This document shows positions 45,589 to 55,030 of a stretch of DNA of 64,000 nt, piece by piece. The translations under genes and the position numbers were made by a program. The notes below the pieces were generated by a model that made no database searches, had not been told where the DNA came from, and saw only the letters and a program-made list of their open reading frames with translations. Origin of the DNA: Vagococcus martis (GTDB lineage: Bacteria > Bacillota > Bacilli > Lactobacillales > Vagococcaceae). Each line of letters starts with the position of its first letter. The stretch's first letter is position 1. The stretch lies in assembly GCF_002026305.1 (NCBI RefSeq), contig NZ_MVAB01000001.1, positions 1,054,001 through 1,118,000 of the forward strand. The letters run 5' to 3'.

Positions 45589-46554
45589 TTAGTTATCTTT
45601 TTGAAAAAAGGCATCTAATAAGGCACGTACTTCATCTGTTGATTTGGTATTCATTAAACTAACACGTAAATCACTGGCTCCTGGAAAGCCTTTGACATAA
45701 ATTTTAAAGAATCGATGCAAACCAACAATGGAACGTGGCACTTGTTTAGCATACTCATCTTGTAAGTCTAATTGAAGTCTCAATAGCCCTAATAAGTCTT
45801 CTGTTGAATGATTTTTAGGTTCTTTCTCAAAAGCATATGGATTTTTAAATATTCCTCTTCCTATCATGACACCATCCACACCATATTTTTCGACTAACTC
45901 AAGTCCCATCTGCCGATCAAGCACATCTCCATTAATAGTAATGAGTGTATTAGGTGCTATCTCATCTCTTAATGCCAATATTTCTGGAATTAATTCCCAC
46001 TTAGCGGGTACTTTACTCATTTCATCTCGAGTTCTTAAATGAATCGACAAGTTCGCTATATCTTGTTTTAAAATATGTGTCAGCCAATCTATCATCTCAT
46101 CTTGTGAGTGATACCCAATACGTGTTTTCACACTGACTGGTAGCCCACCTTCTTTTGCTGCGGCGATTAATTCGGCCGCCACGTCAGGACGTAATATTAA
46201 GCCACTACCTTTCCCACGTGTTGCAACATTAGGGACAGGACATCCCATATTAATATCTATGCCTTTGAATCCCATCTCTTTTAATTCTGTACTCATCTGT
46301 CTAAAGTACTCAGGATTATCTCCCCAGATATGTGCCACGATAGGTTGCTCGTCTTCTTCAAAGACCAATCTTCCTTGAACGCTTTCTTTACCATCGGGAT
46401 GACAAAAACTATCCGAGTTAGTAAATTCGGTAAAAAACACATCAGGTGCACCCGCTTCTTTAACCACATGACGAAATACCACATCCGTCACGTCTTCCAT
46501 TGGTGCTAAAATAAAAAATGGCTTCGGTAATTCTTGCCAAAAGTTGGTTGTCAT
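45589..46554 (-). CDS. tRNA-dihydrouridine synthase family protein
   Basis: 321 aa. FMN-dependent TIM-barrel Dus: [15 protein letters not shown] (about 17-31), [20 protein letters not shown] (about 95-114) with the conserved GCP cysteine, KTRIG and GDVLDR, and GVMIGRG phosphate loop. It reduces uridine in the D-loop of tRNA. It has its own terminator and is not linked in function to the PTS. Which uridine is modified (DusB versus another paralogue) cannot be told. Confidence 0.88.
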   Translation of the reverse strand: MTTNFWQELPKPFFILAPMEDVTDVVFRHVVKEAGAPDVFFTEFTNSDSFCHPDGKESVQGRLVFEEDEQPIVAHIWGDNPEYFRQMSTELKEMGFKGIDINMGCPVPNVATRGKGSGLILRPDVAAELIAAAKEGGLPVSVKTRIGYHSQDEMIDWLTHILKQDIANLSIHLRTRDEMSKVPAKWELIPEILALRDEIAPNTLITINGDVLDRQMGLELVEKYGVDGVMIGRGIFKNPYAFEKEPKNHSTEDLLGLLRLQLDLQDEYAKQVPRSIVGLHRFFKIYVKGFPGASDLRVSLMNTKSTDEVRALLDAFFQKDN

Positions 46555-46647
46555 ATAAGTTTCTCCGTTCTAAATCCTTTTACTAAGTCACTTGGTATTA
46601 TACTAATAATGACAAAAAGACGCAAAGGCTATAGTCTCAAACTATAA

Positions 46648-46682
46648 CAAAAAACAGACAACTCAAAAATGAGTTATCTGCC
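46648..46682 (-). terminator. Terminator of the small charged protein gene
   Basis: CAGACAACTC-aaaaat-GAGTTATCTG stem with one mismatch, followed by TTTTTTG on the minus strand. Confidence 0.82.
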
Positions 46683-46688
46683 TTTATC

Positions 46689-46943
46689 TTATAAACCGTA
46701 TTTTTCAAATTCTTTTTCGATTTTTTCTAAATCTTTTTCATCATACTTCTCATATTTTTTAATATCATGCAAGATATGTTTAATATTATGTAGTGCTTTT
46801 GACTCATAGTACCATTTTTTTACACTATGTTTTTTAGGGTCAGTTTCGACTTGATCTAATTTATCTAAATTAGCATCTAATTCATTTAAAACTTTCACAA
46901 CATCATCAATTACTTTGTCTTCTTTTTTTTCATAATTTGTCAT
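46689..46943 (-). CDS. Small highly charged helical protein, unknown
   Basis: 84 aa, very rich in Lys, Glu and Asp, with heptad-like leucines (VVKVLNELDANLDKLDQVE) suggesting two long helices. No signal peptide or Cys. Own ATG, ribosome site (AGGGGTG upstream) and terminator, so it is a real single gene. No family recognised. Confidence 0.7.
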   Translation of the reverse strand: MTNYEKKEDKVIDDVVKVLNELDANLDKLDQVETDPKKHSVKKWYYESKALHNIKHILHDIKKYEKYDEKDLEKIEKEFEKYGL

Positions 46944-47108
46944 TTTGAAAACACCCCTTTAATAAGTATAAGTTAAGTATAGTCCTATTATATTAGAAAA
47001 CAAACTGATAACACTTATGCATATATCATTTTAGTAGATTGCTTTGTCTAATAAACACTTACTTCAATATAAGCGATGATTAAATAAAGGTAATATAACA
47101 AAATAGGT

Positions 47109-48221
47109 TTATTTTTTCATATCGAATAATCGAGCGTGTTTTACGTCTTCGATTGTTTGTGTTCCTGCTAATTGCATAACACGTTTTAAATCTGTTTCAA
47201 AGTATTCTAAGACAGATTTAACACCTTTCCATCCACCTAAAGCAAGTCCGAATAATACTGGACGACCTAAAGCAATAATATCTGCTCCACTTGCTAGTGC
47301 TTTAAAGATGTGCTCTCCACGACGAACACCACTATCAAATACGATTGGCACACGACCTGCTACAGCTTCAGAGATTTCAGCTAACACTTCAAACGATCCT
47401 GGTGCATTATCTAACTGACGTCCACCGTGATTTGATACCCAGATACCAGCTGCTCCAGCACCAATTGCTAATACAGCATCTTCAGGCGTTTGTACTCCTT
47501 TAACAAATACTGGTAAACCAGAATATTCAGCAATAAATTTTACGTCAGCTGGTTCAATTTTTTGTTTAGATTGAGCATAAATGTTATTTAATGACATGTT
47601 TTCTCCAGAACCTGTTAAGTAACGAGAAACAATTGGCATACCAAATGGGTAAACAAATTTATTTTCTAAATCACGTTCACGATTTCCACTTAGTGTTGCA
47701 TCAGCTGTTAAAATAATCGCTGTCGCACCATCTGCTTTTGCTTCATCTAAGATGTTTTTATTCATTTCTTCATCTTTACTCATGTAGATTTGGAACCAAC
47801 GTGGGTTACCATTTAAACCAGCATCGATTTCTTCAAATGTTGCACCAGAATAAGCACTGATAGACATAATTGTTCCACCAAATTCAGAGATTCCTTTAGC
47901 AGTTCCAGCTTCTTTTGTTGCGTGAGCTAATCCGTGAGCTGCAATTGGAGCCATAATAAACGGTACTTTTAAATCGTGTTCAAAGATTTTTGTTGATGTA
48001 TCTGGGTGTTCAACGTTAGCTAATACACGAGGGAGTATACCTTTACTTAACCAAGCTTCGTCATTACGTTGTAGCGTAAATTCTTTTCCTGATCCACCTG
48101 ATATATAGTCAAATCCACCTTTAGGAACGACTTTACTTGCTTCTTCTTCTAATCTATAAGTACTAATTACGTCAATTTCTTGTTCAATTGTTGGTGCATT
48201 GTATGTTTGTTGTTCTGTCAT
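47109..48221 (-). CDS. lox: L-lactate oxidase (FMN-dependent alpha-hydroxy-acid oxidase)
   Basis: 370 aa, close to the Aerococcus enzyme in length. The residues known from that family are visible in context: Tyr in FDYISGGSG (about 40), Tyr in RWFQIYMS, Arg in LSGNRERD, and His plus Arg in SNHGGRQLD (about 265-273). It oxidises L-lactate to pyruvate with O2, making H2O2. It lies 53 bp after lrgB with no terminator in between, so it is probably the third gene of lrgA-lrgB-lox. Another hydroxy-acid substrate is possible. Confidence 0.88.
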   Translation of the reverse strand: MTEQQTYNAPTIEQEIDVISTYRLEEEASKVVPKGGFDYISGGSGKEFTLQRNDEAWLSKGILPRVLANVEHPDTSTKIFEHDLKVPFIMAPIAAHGLAHATKEAGTAKGISEFGGTIMSISAYSGATFEEIDAGLNGNPRWFQIYMSKDEEMNKNILDEAKADGATAIILTADATLSGNRERDLENKFVYPFGMPIVSRYLTGSGENMSLNNIYAQSKQKIEPADVKFIAEYSGLPVFVKGVQTPEDAVLAIGAGAAGIWVSNHGGRQLDNAPGSFEVLAEISEAVAGRVPIVFDSGVRRGEHIFKALASGADIIALGRPVLFGLALGGWKGVKSVLEYFETDLKRVMQLAGTQTIEDVKHARLFDMKK

Positions 48222-48274
48222 GTTATTTCATCCTTTTTGATTTTTTTGTTTTTAAAATTTATTCCCTAACTTAA

Positions 48275-48982
48275 TTAAAATAAAAGATTGGTAATCGGTC
48301 CTGTAAATGGTACCAAGATGACAACTGTAATACCTGTTACCACGATTGATAAGCCGGACATAGCTCCTTGAACTTCGCCCAGTTCAATCGCTTTTGCTGT
48401 TCCCATAGCATGAGATGAACTTCCTAATGCGACACCTTGAGCCACTGGATCTGTGATGTTAAACAACTTAAAGACAGTTGGTCCAATCATCGCTCCAATA
48501 ACGCCCGTAAAAACAACCACTGCAACAGTCAGTGATACAATCCCGCCAAGAGAGTCAGATACTCCTACTGCAATAGCCGTCGTAATTGATTTAGGAATTA
48601 ATGTTGCTCCCATCTCTTGTTCAAACTTAAATAGCATACTGAAAGCATAAATCATAACGGTATGGAAAATCACACCACTAAATATTCCCGTTAATATAGC
48701 TGGGTAATATTTTTTCAAATACACAAAATTTTGTTCCAGCTTAATTGCTAACGCCACTGTTGCTGGGGTAACAAATAAACTTAAAAACTGCCCACCATTT
48801 TTATAGGTTTCAAGTGGTATATCTAAAAACACTAAAATTACTATTAGTACAACAATTGCAAATACTAACGGTGTAAATAATGGATTTTTCGGCCATTTTG
48901 CTTTTAGACGTGCTGCTAATAAATATAATCCAACAGTCATACTAATCCATAAAAATGGACTCTCTAATATATTAGACAACAT
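48275..48982 (-). CDS. lrgB: LrgB/CidB-family membrane protein
   Basis: 235 aa, about 6-7 hydrophobic segments; LrgB signature PKSITTAIAVGVSDSLGG (about 130-147) and GSSSHAMGTAKAIELGE. With LrgA it forms a membrane complex; LrgAB homologues in Bacillus subtilis (PftAB) and Streptococcus mutans act in pyruvate transport, and Staphylococcus CidAB/LrgAB affect lysis. It overlaps lrgA by 11 bp. Context with lactate oxidase favours a pyruvate or lactate role. Confidence 0.9.
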   Translation of the reverse strand: MLSNILESPFLWISMTVGLYLLAARLKAKWPKNPLFTPLVFAIVVLIVILVFLDIPLETYKNGGQFLSLFVTPATVALAIKLEQNFVYLKKYYPAILTGIFSGVIFHTVMIYAFSMLFKFEQEMGATLIPKSITTAIAVGVSDSLGGIVSLTVAVVVFTGVIGAMIGPTVFKLFNITDPVAQGVALGSSSHAMGTAKAIELGEVQGAMSGLSIVVTGITVVILVPFTGPITNLLF

Positions 48983-49385
48983 CTACTTCTACCTCTATTT
49001 CTTCGATTATCACGGTATTTTGTGTTTCCGCTTCCACTTCTTTAGATTTAACTGCCTGAACAATTCGTCCAACAAACGCAATCATCAATGTTGTTGTCAC
49101 CGCCATAATAACCAGTAATTGCCACCATGTATTAGCTAATACACCGAAGTTTGCCATAAGTCCAACGCCTGCTGGGACAAAGAATATTCCCATGTTATTA
49201 GTTAACCATGTTCCCACTTCATCAACTTGGTCCATCCTGACCCACTTAAAGTGAAGAGCACAGAAGAATAGCACCATACCAATCACACTTCCTGGAATTG
49301 CAATAAATGTAGATAATAGTGCAGAGACTATTTCACCTAATAAAGAAAATAAAAAAATCCAGAAAAGTTGTTTGATTTGTTTCAT
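48972..49385 (-). CDS. lrgA: LrgA/CidA-family holin-like membrane protein
   Basis: 137 aa from the ATG at 49385; an upstream ATG at 49427 precedes a cre-like site and lacks a good ribosome site. Four hydrophobic helices with the LrgA pattern IPGSVIGMVLFFCALHFKWVRMDQVDEVGTWL split over helices 1-3. The C-terminus is acidic. First gene of the operon with lrgB and lox, and divergent from a LysR gene. Confidence 0.87.
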   Translation of the reverse strand: MKQIKQLFWIFLFSLLGEIVSALLSTFIAIPGSVIGMVLFFCALHFKWVRMDQVDEVGTWLTNNMGIFFVPAGVGLMANFGVLANTWWQLLVIMAVTTTLMIAFVGRIVQAVKSKEVEAETQNTVIIEEIEVEVDVV

Positions 49386-49407
49386 AAAAATCAACTCTCT
49401 TTCGTTT

Positions 49408-49421
49408 TGTAAACGTTTTAG
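49408..49421 (-). promoter_or_regulatory. cre-like site in the lrgAB-lox leader
   Basis: Minus strand CTAAAACGTTTACA, two mismatches to TGWAANCGNTNNCA, with the central AACGTT intact. CcpA control is known for lrgAB/pftAB in relatives. Confidence 0.45.
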
Positions 49422-49467
49422 TGACATAAATATATCATGAGACAGATTCTTTGAATAATACTATTTC

Positions 49468-49524
49468 CTTATGATATTATAAATGCTGCTTATGTAAATA
49501 GCTTTTATATACATTTTGCTTATG
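49468..49524 (+). promoter_or_regulatory. Three CTTATG direct repeats between lrgA and the LysR gene
   Basis: CTTATG at 49468-49473, 49489-49494 and 49519-49524, two of them as TGCTTATG. The 21- and 30-bp spacings put them near the same helix face. They are candidate binding sites for the divergent LysR protein. Confidence 0.4.
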
Positions 49525-49558
49525 AGTGTTTTTTCACAATATTTTAGAGGAGCTCACC

Positions 49559-50464
49559 ATGAATTTAAAAGATCTAGCATACTTTCACCATCTTGCACAA
49601 ACGCTTAGTTTTACTGCTACTGCCGATTATTTTTACATATCCCAACCTTCCATTTCTATGGCTATAAAACGGCTAGAAAACGAACTAGATACCGTTCTAA
49701 TTGATAGAAAAAGAATTCACAAGAAGCTTAGTTTGACTGAAACCGGTGACATTTTATATCGTTATTCTCATCAAATTTTAAAGTCCGTTGAACAAGCGGA
49801 AGAGGAAATTCATGACTTTAAACATCAAATCGTCTACTTTGGTTTCTTACCAACTATTGGTGGCTATTTTATGTCCCATTTATTACCTCATTTGAATACA
49901 TTTTCATCCTCAATGAAATTTATTGAAGAAGAAAGTTCGGATATTATGTTAAATCTAGTAAAAAGTGGTAAGGTTCCCATTGCAATCATTGGAAGTGACG
50001 AACCTGTATTTAACGACGCCTCTTTAATTCAAGTGCCATTAAAACAAGAAGATATGGCTTTATGGGTGTCAAAGAGTCACCCACTTGCTACTCAAAAAAA
50101 AATCTCCCCTACAGCTTGTAAGGAAGATGTCTTTATTTCATTAGAAAAAGGATACATGCATCACCGAATATTTGATGACTGGGTATTAGATCATCACTTA
50201 AAAAATATTCAAACAATTTACACTAAAGAAATACAGACTGCCCTATCCATTGCGAGTTCTACCAACATGATAGCCTTTTTAAGTGATATTTTAGTACGAG
50301 ATCATCCAGGATTAGTTAAAGTTGAGATTGAACAACCACCGCAAATCTACATAAGTCTGATAGTAAACAAACACATTCATCAATCTAATACATTTCAGAC
50401 AACATTTAATCAAAAAATTATTGATTTAGCACAAGAATTTAGCCAACCTTTTAACGTGGAATAA
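49559..50464 (+). CDS. LysR-family regulator (CidR-like position)
   Basis: 301 aa from the ATG at 49559 with AGGAG upstream. N-terminal wHTH (LAYFHHLAQTLSFTATADYFYISQPSISMAIKRLE split over about 5-38) and an effector domain. It is transcribed divergently from lrgAB-lox, as CidR is from cidABC in staphylococci, and very likely activates that operon. The effector (acetate in CidR) is unknown here. Confidence 0.85.
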   Translation: MNLKDLAYFHHLAQTLSFTATADYFYISQPSISMAIKRLENELDTVLIDRKRIHKKLSLTETGDILYRYSHQILKSVEQAEEEIHDFKHQIVYFGFLPTIGGYFMSHLLPHLNTFSSSMKFIEEESSDIMLNLVKSGKVPIAIIGSDEPVFNDASLIQVPLKQEDMALWVSKSHPLATQKKISPTACKEDVFISLEKGYMHHRIFDDWVLDHHLKNIQTIYTKEIQTALSIASSTNMIAFLSDILVRDHPGLVKVEIEQPPQIYISLIVNKHIHQSNTFQTTFNQKIIDLAQEFSQPFNVE

Positions 50465-50547
50465 ACTATTTATTTTATTAACAATAATTTCTAAATAATA
50501 TATGAAACTAATTATTTTTTGGTATGATAATACGAGGAGCTGATATA

Positions 50548-50862
50548 ATGAAAAAACAAGGAATTTTAAACATCGTCCTATTAATAGCATTGATTGCATT
50601 TGCTGGAGTAAGTGTCTATAAAGTAGAACAAAACAATAAAGATATTGCTCAAGCGCAAATTCAAATAAATGAATTAAAAGCGACAATAGATAAACAATCA
50701 AAAGAATTAAGTGATAAAGATACCACAATAAAAGATCTAAAAAGTGACGTCCAAACTGCTCAAGAAAAAATAAAAAAGCTAAATGAAACGAGCTCGTTTT
50801 CACAAACAGGTACTCAGGTTGGCGACACACAAAGCAATACGAGCACTTACAACCCATTCTAA
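50548..50862 (+). CDS. Small membrane-anchored coiled-coil protein, unknown
   Basis: 104 aa from the ATG at 50548 (GAGGAG upstream). One N-terminal helix (about 5-25, ILNIVLLIALIAFAGVSVY), then a coiled coil with Lys/Glu/Ile/Leu heptads (about 28-85) and a Ser/Thr/Gln tail. Topology suggests the coil is outside the membrane. No family recognised. Confidence 0.7.
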   Translation: MKKQGILNIVLLIALIAFAGVSVYKVEQNNKDIAQAQIQINELKATIDKQSKELSDKDTTIKDLKSDVQTAQEKIKKLNETSSFSQTGTQVGDTQSNTSTYNPF

Positions 50863-50863
50863 T

Positions 50864-50919
50864 AAAAATAATCGCATGGTGTTTTCTTAATATAGGCACA
50901 TCATGCGATTATTTTTATT
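50864..50919. terminator. Bidirectional terminator
   Basis: AAAATAATCGCATG ... CATGCGATTATTTTTATT with a 23-nt loop; A and T runs on both sides serve the coiled-coil gene and the converging GNAT gene. Confidence 0.8.
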
Positions 50920-50938
50920 AAGTCCACCATCTTATTTC

Positions 50939-51436
50939 TTACTGATTCGTCCAGCCTAATATATCTAAACTATATAGAGTGTCATCCATAGTCGCAATAT
51001 GAGGCAAATGAGCCCATCTCTTAAATCCATTGGTTAGAAATAATCTCTGACTTGCTTTATTGTGAGAAAACACATAAGCCATTATAGTTGTGATGCCACA
51101 ACGAGTCACTTGTGAAAATACCCAGTCTAAAGCTTGTTGACCCAATCGTTGACCTTGATGATCTTTATCAATATATAGGCTAATTTCAGCTGTTGCCTGA
51201 AATGCTGGTCTGCCGTAAAAATCTTCCAAGGCTACCCATCCCACGATACTTCCTTCTTTTTTTATCACCCAAATCGGACGGGTTGTTTGATTATATGACT
51301 CAAACCACTTAATTTTTGATTCAACCGTTACAACTTCAGTATCTGCTGTTGAAATTCGTGTTGGTATCGCTTGGTTATAAATCGCAATAATTTCAGGTAA
51401 TTCATCGCGTGTAGCATATGAAAACGTGACAGTCAT
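50939..51436 (-). CDS. GNAT-family N-acetyltransferase (phosphinothricin-acetyltransferase-like)
   Basis: 165 aa. Features shared with the Pat/Bar-like GNAT group: IYNQAIPTRISTADTE near the N-terminus, EISLYIDKDHQGQRLGQQAL (about 85-104) with the acetyl-CoA loop, and HNKASQRLFLTNGFKRW. It acetylates a small amine or amino acid with acetyl-CoA; substrate unknown. Confidence 0.85.
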   Translation of the reverse strand: MTVTFSYATRDELPEIIAIYNQAIPTRISTADTEVVTVESKIKWFESYNQTTRPIWVIKKEGSIVGWVALEDFYGRPAFQATAEISLYIDKDHQGQRLGQQALDWVFSQVTRCGITTIMAYVFSHNKASQRLFLTNGFKRWAHLPHIATMDDTLYSLDILGWTNQ

Positions 51437-51506
51437 CTTAATTTTCCTCTTTTCCTTCCAATAATGAGTATTAGTCTAACATACCACTGTTTTATTCGCA
51501 CGTTTT

Positions 51507-52436
51507 TTATAATAATTCATACACATCGAACCCAAAATGCCTTATGTGTTGTTTTAACAACTCAATATAGGTTTGCGCCACTTGACTTATTTCAATTTTT
51601 TTATGGCGTAAATATCCTAACGTCATCGTTTCATCCACATCAAGTGGAATTGCCACAATCTTCTCATCATTTAGCTCACTACTAATAATCCCTGAGCTAA
51701 TCGTATAACCATTTAATCCAATCATTAAATTAAAAATCGTTGCCCGGTCACTAATTTGAATATGCTTTTTATGTGGTAATGTACTTAAAATCTCTTCTGA
51801 AAAATAAAATGAATTGGTATCTCCCTGTTCATAAGATAAATAAGGATAACCTGCCAAATCATCAAGTGTTAGGCGTGTTTTTTTCGTCAAAGGATTATCT
51901 CGTCCGACAAACACATGTGGTTGAGCATCAAAAAGTGGCACAAACATCAAATCTTTTTCTGAAATCAATCGCTTTAACACGGTTTTATTAAAGTCATTCA
52001 AATAAATCACACCTAACTCACTACGAAATGTCTGCACATCATTTAGCGTATTTTCCGTAATGGTCTCTCGCAAAGTAAAGTGATATTCATCTTTACCGAC
52101 TTCTTTTACCAATTCGACAAAGGCGTGTACGACAAAGGCATAATGTTGTGCAGACACACTAAATGTTCTCTTACGGGCTGTATCTTGTTTAAACCGTCCA
52201 TTCAACAAATTCACTTGGTCAAGCACCATACGAGAATAATTCATAAACTCTCGCCCTTCACTTGTGAGCGTGATCCCTACTTTACTTCGATAAAATAATT
52301 GGATATTATACTCTTTTTCTAACTCTTTCATGGCTTGTGATAAACTAGGTTGACTGATAAACAACTGTTTGGCAGCTTCATTAATAGAACCTGTTTCCGC
52401 TATTTTTTCTAAATATTCTAACTGTTGGATGCGCAT
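51507..52436 (-). CDS. LysR-family regulator, MetR/MtaR-like candidate
   Basis: 309 aa, ATG with AGGAGG upstream. HTH MRIQQLEYLEKIAETGSINE..AAKQLFISQPSLSQAMKELE (about 1-43, split here) and an effector domain. Divergent from a MetE-like gene, with a Met-box-like site in the 117-bp gap. That context suggests control of methionine metabolism, as for MtaR/MetR of streptococci (inference). Confidence 0.8.
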   Translation of the reverse strand: MRIQQLEYLEKIAETGSINEAAKQLFISQPSLSQAMKELEKEYNIQLFYRSKVGITLTSEGREFMNYSRMVLDQVNLLNGRFKQDTARKRTFSVSAQHYAFVVHAFVELVKEVGKDEYHFTLRETITENTLNDVQTFRSELGVIYLNDFNKTVLKRLISEKDLMFVPLFDAQPHVFVGRDNPLTKKTRLTLDDLAGYPYLSYEQGDTNSFYFSEEILSTLPHKKHIQISDRATIFNLMIGLNGYTISSGIISSELNDEKIVAIPLDVDETMTLGYLRHKKIEISQVAQTYIELLKQHIRHFGFDVYELL

Positions 52437-52452
52437 AGTGACCTCCTTACGT

Positions 52453-52469
52453 TATAGTTTTTACCTATT
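52453..52469. promoter_or_regulatory. Met-box-like site
   Basis: TATAGTTTTTACCTATT against the streptococcal MtaR box TATAGTTT-N-AAACTATA: the left arm is perfect, three mismatches in the right arm. It lies between the LysR gene and the MetE-like gene. Confidence 0.45.
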
Positions 52470-52553
52470 ATATCACTAAATTATTCTGTATTATCTATTT
52501 TTCTTTAATCTTGCTACAATACCTTCAACACTTAAAAAACGGAGGGATTATTT

Positions 52554-53726
52554 ATGACACGATCAAAATTTCAATTAGTTGGATCATTACTTAGACCGAA
52601 AAATTTATTAGAGTATAAAGAACAAATCGAAGCACGTGACGATATCACCTATCCTTTTTATGATGACTTTGCTGGTTATCAAGAAGTGGAAACAAACGCC
52701 ATTAAAGAAGTCGTAAAAGAGCAGATTGAACATGGGATTGATATTGTGACTGATGGGGAGTTTTCAAAAGCATTATGGCATCTTGATTTCTTATGGGGAT
52801 TAGATGGTGTCGAACGGTTTATCACAGATCACGGTTATGCGTTTAAAGATCATGATGGCACTCATTTTGAAACACGTAAAGATATCGGGATTCGTATCAC
52901 TGCTCCTTTAAGCGGTAAAAACCATCACTTCCTTAAAATTTTTAAAGAAGTAAAAGAAGACGCTGGTAACACTCAAGCAAAATTAACCGTATGGGGAGCA
53001 GCCCATGCTTTTACTGAATTAACAGTATTTAATGGCCTTTACGGTAACGGACAAGTGTATAAAACACAAGATGATTTGAAAAAAGGCTTAATTAAAGCCT
53101 ACAAAGAATTTCTAACTGAATTTAAAGAAATTGGTGGCGAAATCGTCCAATTTGATGATTGTTTATGGACACTATTTTCTTCAGATAACCAAGATAGTTT
53201 CTTCGCTGAAGGAAATGAGAGTTTAGAAGATTTAGCTGATACATTTATCGCCATTAACAATGAAGTGGCTGACTTTGGGCATTCATTAGGACTGAAAGTT
53301 TGGACACATAACTGTCGCGGTAATTATCAAAGTCGTCATGCTGCTGGTGGAAGTTATCAAACCATTGCGAAAAAATTCTTAGGAGAACAACATTATGATC
53401 GCTTCTTCTTAGAGTGGGATGACGAACGTGCAGGTGATATCTCAGCCTTAGAAGTTTTAAAAAATAAGCCACATGTAGAAGTGGTATTAGGTTTACTATC
53501 AAGTAAAACAGCTACTTTAGATGATGAAACAAGAATCTATCAATTACTCGAAAAAGCGAGTCAAATTTTACCTAAAGAAAGATTACTACTATCTCATCAA
53601 TGTGGATTTGCGTCATGTGATTGTGGAAATGAATTAACCCAAGCACAACAATGGGCAAAAATTGACCAAGGACAAAAAATCGCTAAAAACTTCTGGACTG
53701 ATGATTATGTGAATCAATATAATTAG
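52554..53726 (+). CDS. MetE C-terminal-like methyltransferase (YxjG/YxjH family)
   Basis: 390 aa, only the catalytic half of cobalamin-independent methionine synthase. LVGSLLRPKNLLEY at the N-terminus and the zinc-binding HQCGFASCDCGNEL near the C-terminus (about 355-368). Members methylate homocysteine from a donor such as S-methylmethionine or an unusual folate. ATG with GGAGGG upstream. Regulated probably by the divergent LysR gene. Confidence 0.87.
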   Translation: MTRSKFQLVGSLLRPKNLLEYKEQIEARDDITYPFYDDFAGYQEVETNAIKEVVKEQIEHGIDIVTDGEFSKALWHLDFLWGLDGVERFITDHGYAFKDHDGTHFETRKDIGIRITAPLSGKNHHFLKIFKEVKEDAGNTQAKLTVWGAAHAFTELTVFNGLYGNGQVYKTQDDLKKGLIKAYKEFLTEFKEIGGEIVQFDDCLWTLFSSDNQDSFFAEGNESLEDLADTFIAINNEVADFGHSLGLKVWTHNCRGNYQSRHAAGGSYQTIAKKFLGEQHYDRFFLEWDDERAGDISALEVLKNKPHVEVVLGLLSSKTATLDDETRIYQLLEKASQILPKERLLLSHQCGFASCDCGNELTQAQQWAKIDQGQKIAKNFWTDDYVNQYN

Positions 53727-53761
53727 AATAAAACAATCCACTATATTAATCCTTCACCACC

Positions 53762-53797
53762 ATAAAAACGAGCAATGATTATTCATGCTCGTTTTGT
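53762..53797. terminator. Bidirectional terminator between the MetE-like gene and the mhq operon
   Basis: AAAACGAGCA ... TGCTCGTTTT stem, overlapping the esterase stop codon; A and T runs on both sides. Confidence 0.82.
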
Positions 53798-54396
53798 TTT
53801 ATTATTCGATGCAACCATTTTTTGGCTTTTTCAACTTCTAAATAGGTCAATTGGTGCGTTAGTGTCCACTCTGATAGGATATTCGCATGAAATCTTTGAA
53901 ATAAAGTCAGAACTCGTTGACTTTCCTCAATAGGAACAATACTATCTTGTGTTCCTAATGTGACAAATAATTCTGTTTGACTTAAATCATGATCCTCTAA
54001 AACATTTATTGGGTACATAGGATGAAATAATACTGCTCTTTGATACTTATCAGGGTAGTTCAGCAATAACTTAATAGCGATATTTGCACCATTAGAATAA
54101 CCAACTAAGACAATCTCTTGATGACTTAACTGACTCTTTTGCAAAAGCTCACTAATAAACCTATGTAAGTCGTTTGCACGCATTTCTAAATCTACTTCAT
54201 CATAAACACCGTCACTTACTCGACTAAAAAAGCGAGACTGATCTTGTTCCAATACTTCTCCTCTAATACCTATTAATGTCGCATCTGACATTAAGTCTTT
54301 ACCAACATCCAATAAAGATGATTCATTTCCACCTGTTCCGTGTAATAGTATTAAAACCGGCTGTTCCTTACCGCCATATTTAATCGTATAATTCAT
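53779..54396 (-). CDS. Serine esterase of the quinone-resistance operon (MhqD-like)
   Basis: 205 aa alpha/beta hydrolase: ILLHGTGGNESS (about 16-27), nucleophile GYSNGAN (about 104-110), aspartate in LGTQDSIVP and a histidine near HQLTYLEVEKAKKW. Matches the phospholipase/carboxylesterase (MhqD/YodD) group. Last gene of the operon led by the MarR gene at 56912-57343. Substrate unknown. Confidence 0.85.
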   Translation of the reverse strand: MNYTIKYGGKEQPVLILLHGTGGNESSLLDVGKDLMSDATLIGIRGEVLEQDQSRFFSRVSDGVYDEVDLEMRANDLHRFISELLQKSQLSHQEIVLVGYSNGANIAIKLLLNYPDKYQRAVLFHPMYPINVLEDHDLSQTELFVTLGTQDSIVPIEESQRVLTLFQRFHANILSEWTLTHQLTYLEVEKAKKWLHRIIKQNEHE

Positions 54397-54410
54397 CGTA
54401 TTTATCCCCC

Positions 54411-55019
54411 TTAAACCGGTCGTTCAATTGTGATGACCTCTCCTATTTTGGCATAATCACTTCCTGCAAGACGACTCATTGGATGTAACTTTTTAAAATC
54501 AATTCTACCATGATCGTATAATGTATCATCAATATGATAATAATTAATTGATAATAACAATAAATCAGCTGTCACTTGATGGTCATCTTTTATTTCAATA
54601 TGTTGATACAACGTCACTTCCATCTTGATTTGAAGCTCTGACAACATTGGTACTGATATACTTTTAGCTTGATTTAATGTAAAATTCGTCAAACTCAACT
54701 CGCTCTCATCTGAGCTACAACGAGTAGCAGTTTGATTAATATCTTTGATATAAGACTCTTCAGCTATATGTACCACAGCTTCCTTACTTGTCACAATATG
54801 ATGTGCTGTATCTTTCATCTGACCATTTTGTCGTTGAATTGATAACGAAATAATCGGTGGATTAGAGGTTACAATACTAAAATAACTAAATGGTGCAATG
54901 TTTAGTGTCCCATCCTTCGCTAGACTCGTAACAACTGCGACTGGTCTAGGAATGATTGAGCCAATTAGCATTTTATAATTTTCTCGTTCACTCATGGTGT
55001 CTGGATTTAGTGATAACAT
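54411..55019 (-). CDS. Flavin reductase-like (FMN-binding split-barrel) protein
   Basis: 202 aa. Split-barrel flavoprotein pattern YKMLIGSIIPRPVAVVTSLAKD split over about 15-36, NIAPFSYFSIVTSNPP (about 40-55) and S-R-rich binding segments. It may reduce flavin or quinone. Fourth gene of the operon, 11 bp after the second VOC dioxygenase. Confidence 0.87.
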   Translation of the reverse strand: MLSLNPDTMSERENYKMLIGSIIPRPVAVVTSLAKDGTLNIAPFSYFSIVTSNPPIISLSIQRQNGQMKDTAHHIVTSKEAVVHIAEESYIKDINQTATRCSSDESELSLTNFTLNQAKSISVPMLSELQIKMEVTLYQHIEIKDDHQVTADLLLLSINYYHIDDTLYDHGRIDFKKLHPMSRLAGSDYAKIGEVITIERPV

Positions 55020-55030
55020 CTCTTTTCCTC

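Noticed and set aside
50426-50899. 157-codon minus-strand frame across the small coiled-coil gene
   Set aside because: Antisense to a gene with good ribosome site and terminator; composition is Leu/Phe/Tyr-rich as expected for the reverse of a Lys-rich coil.
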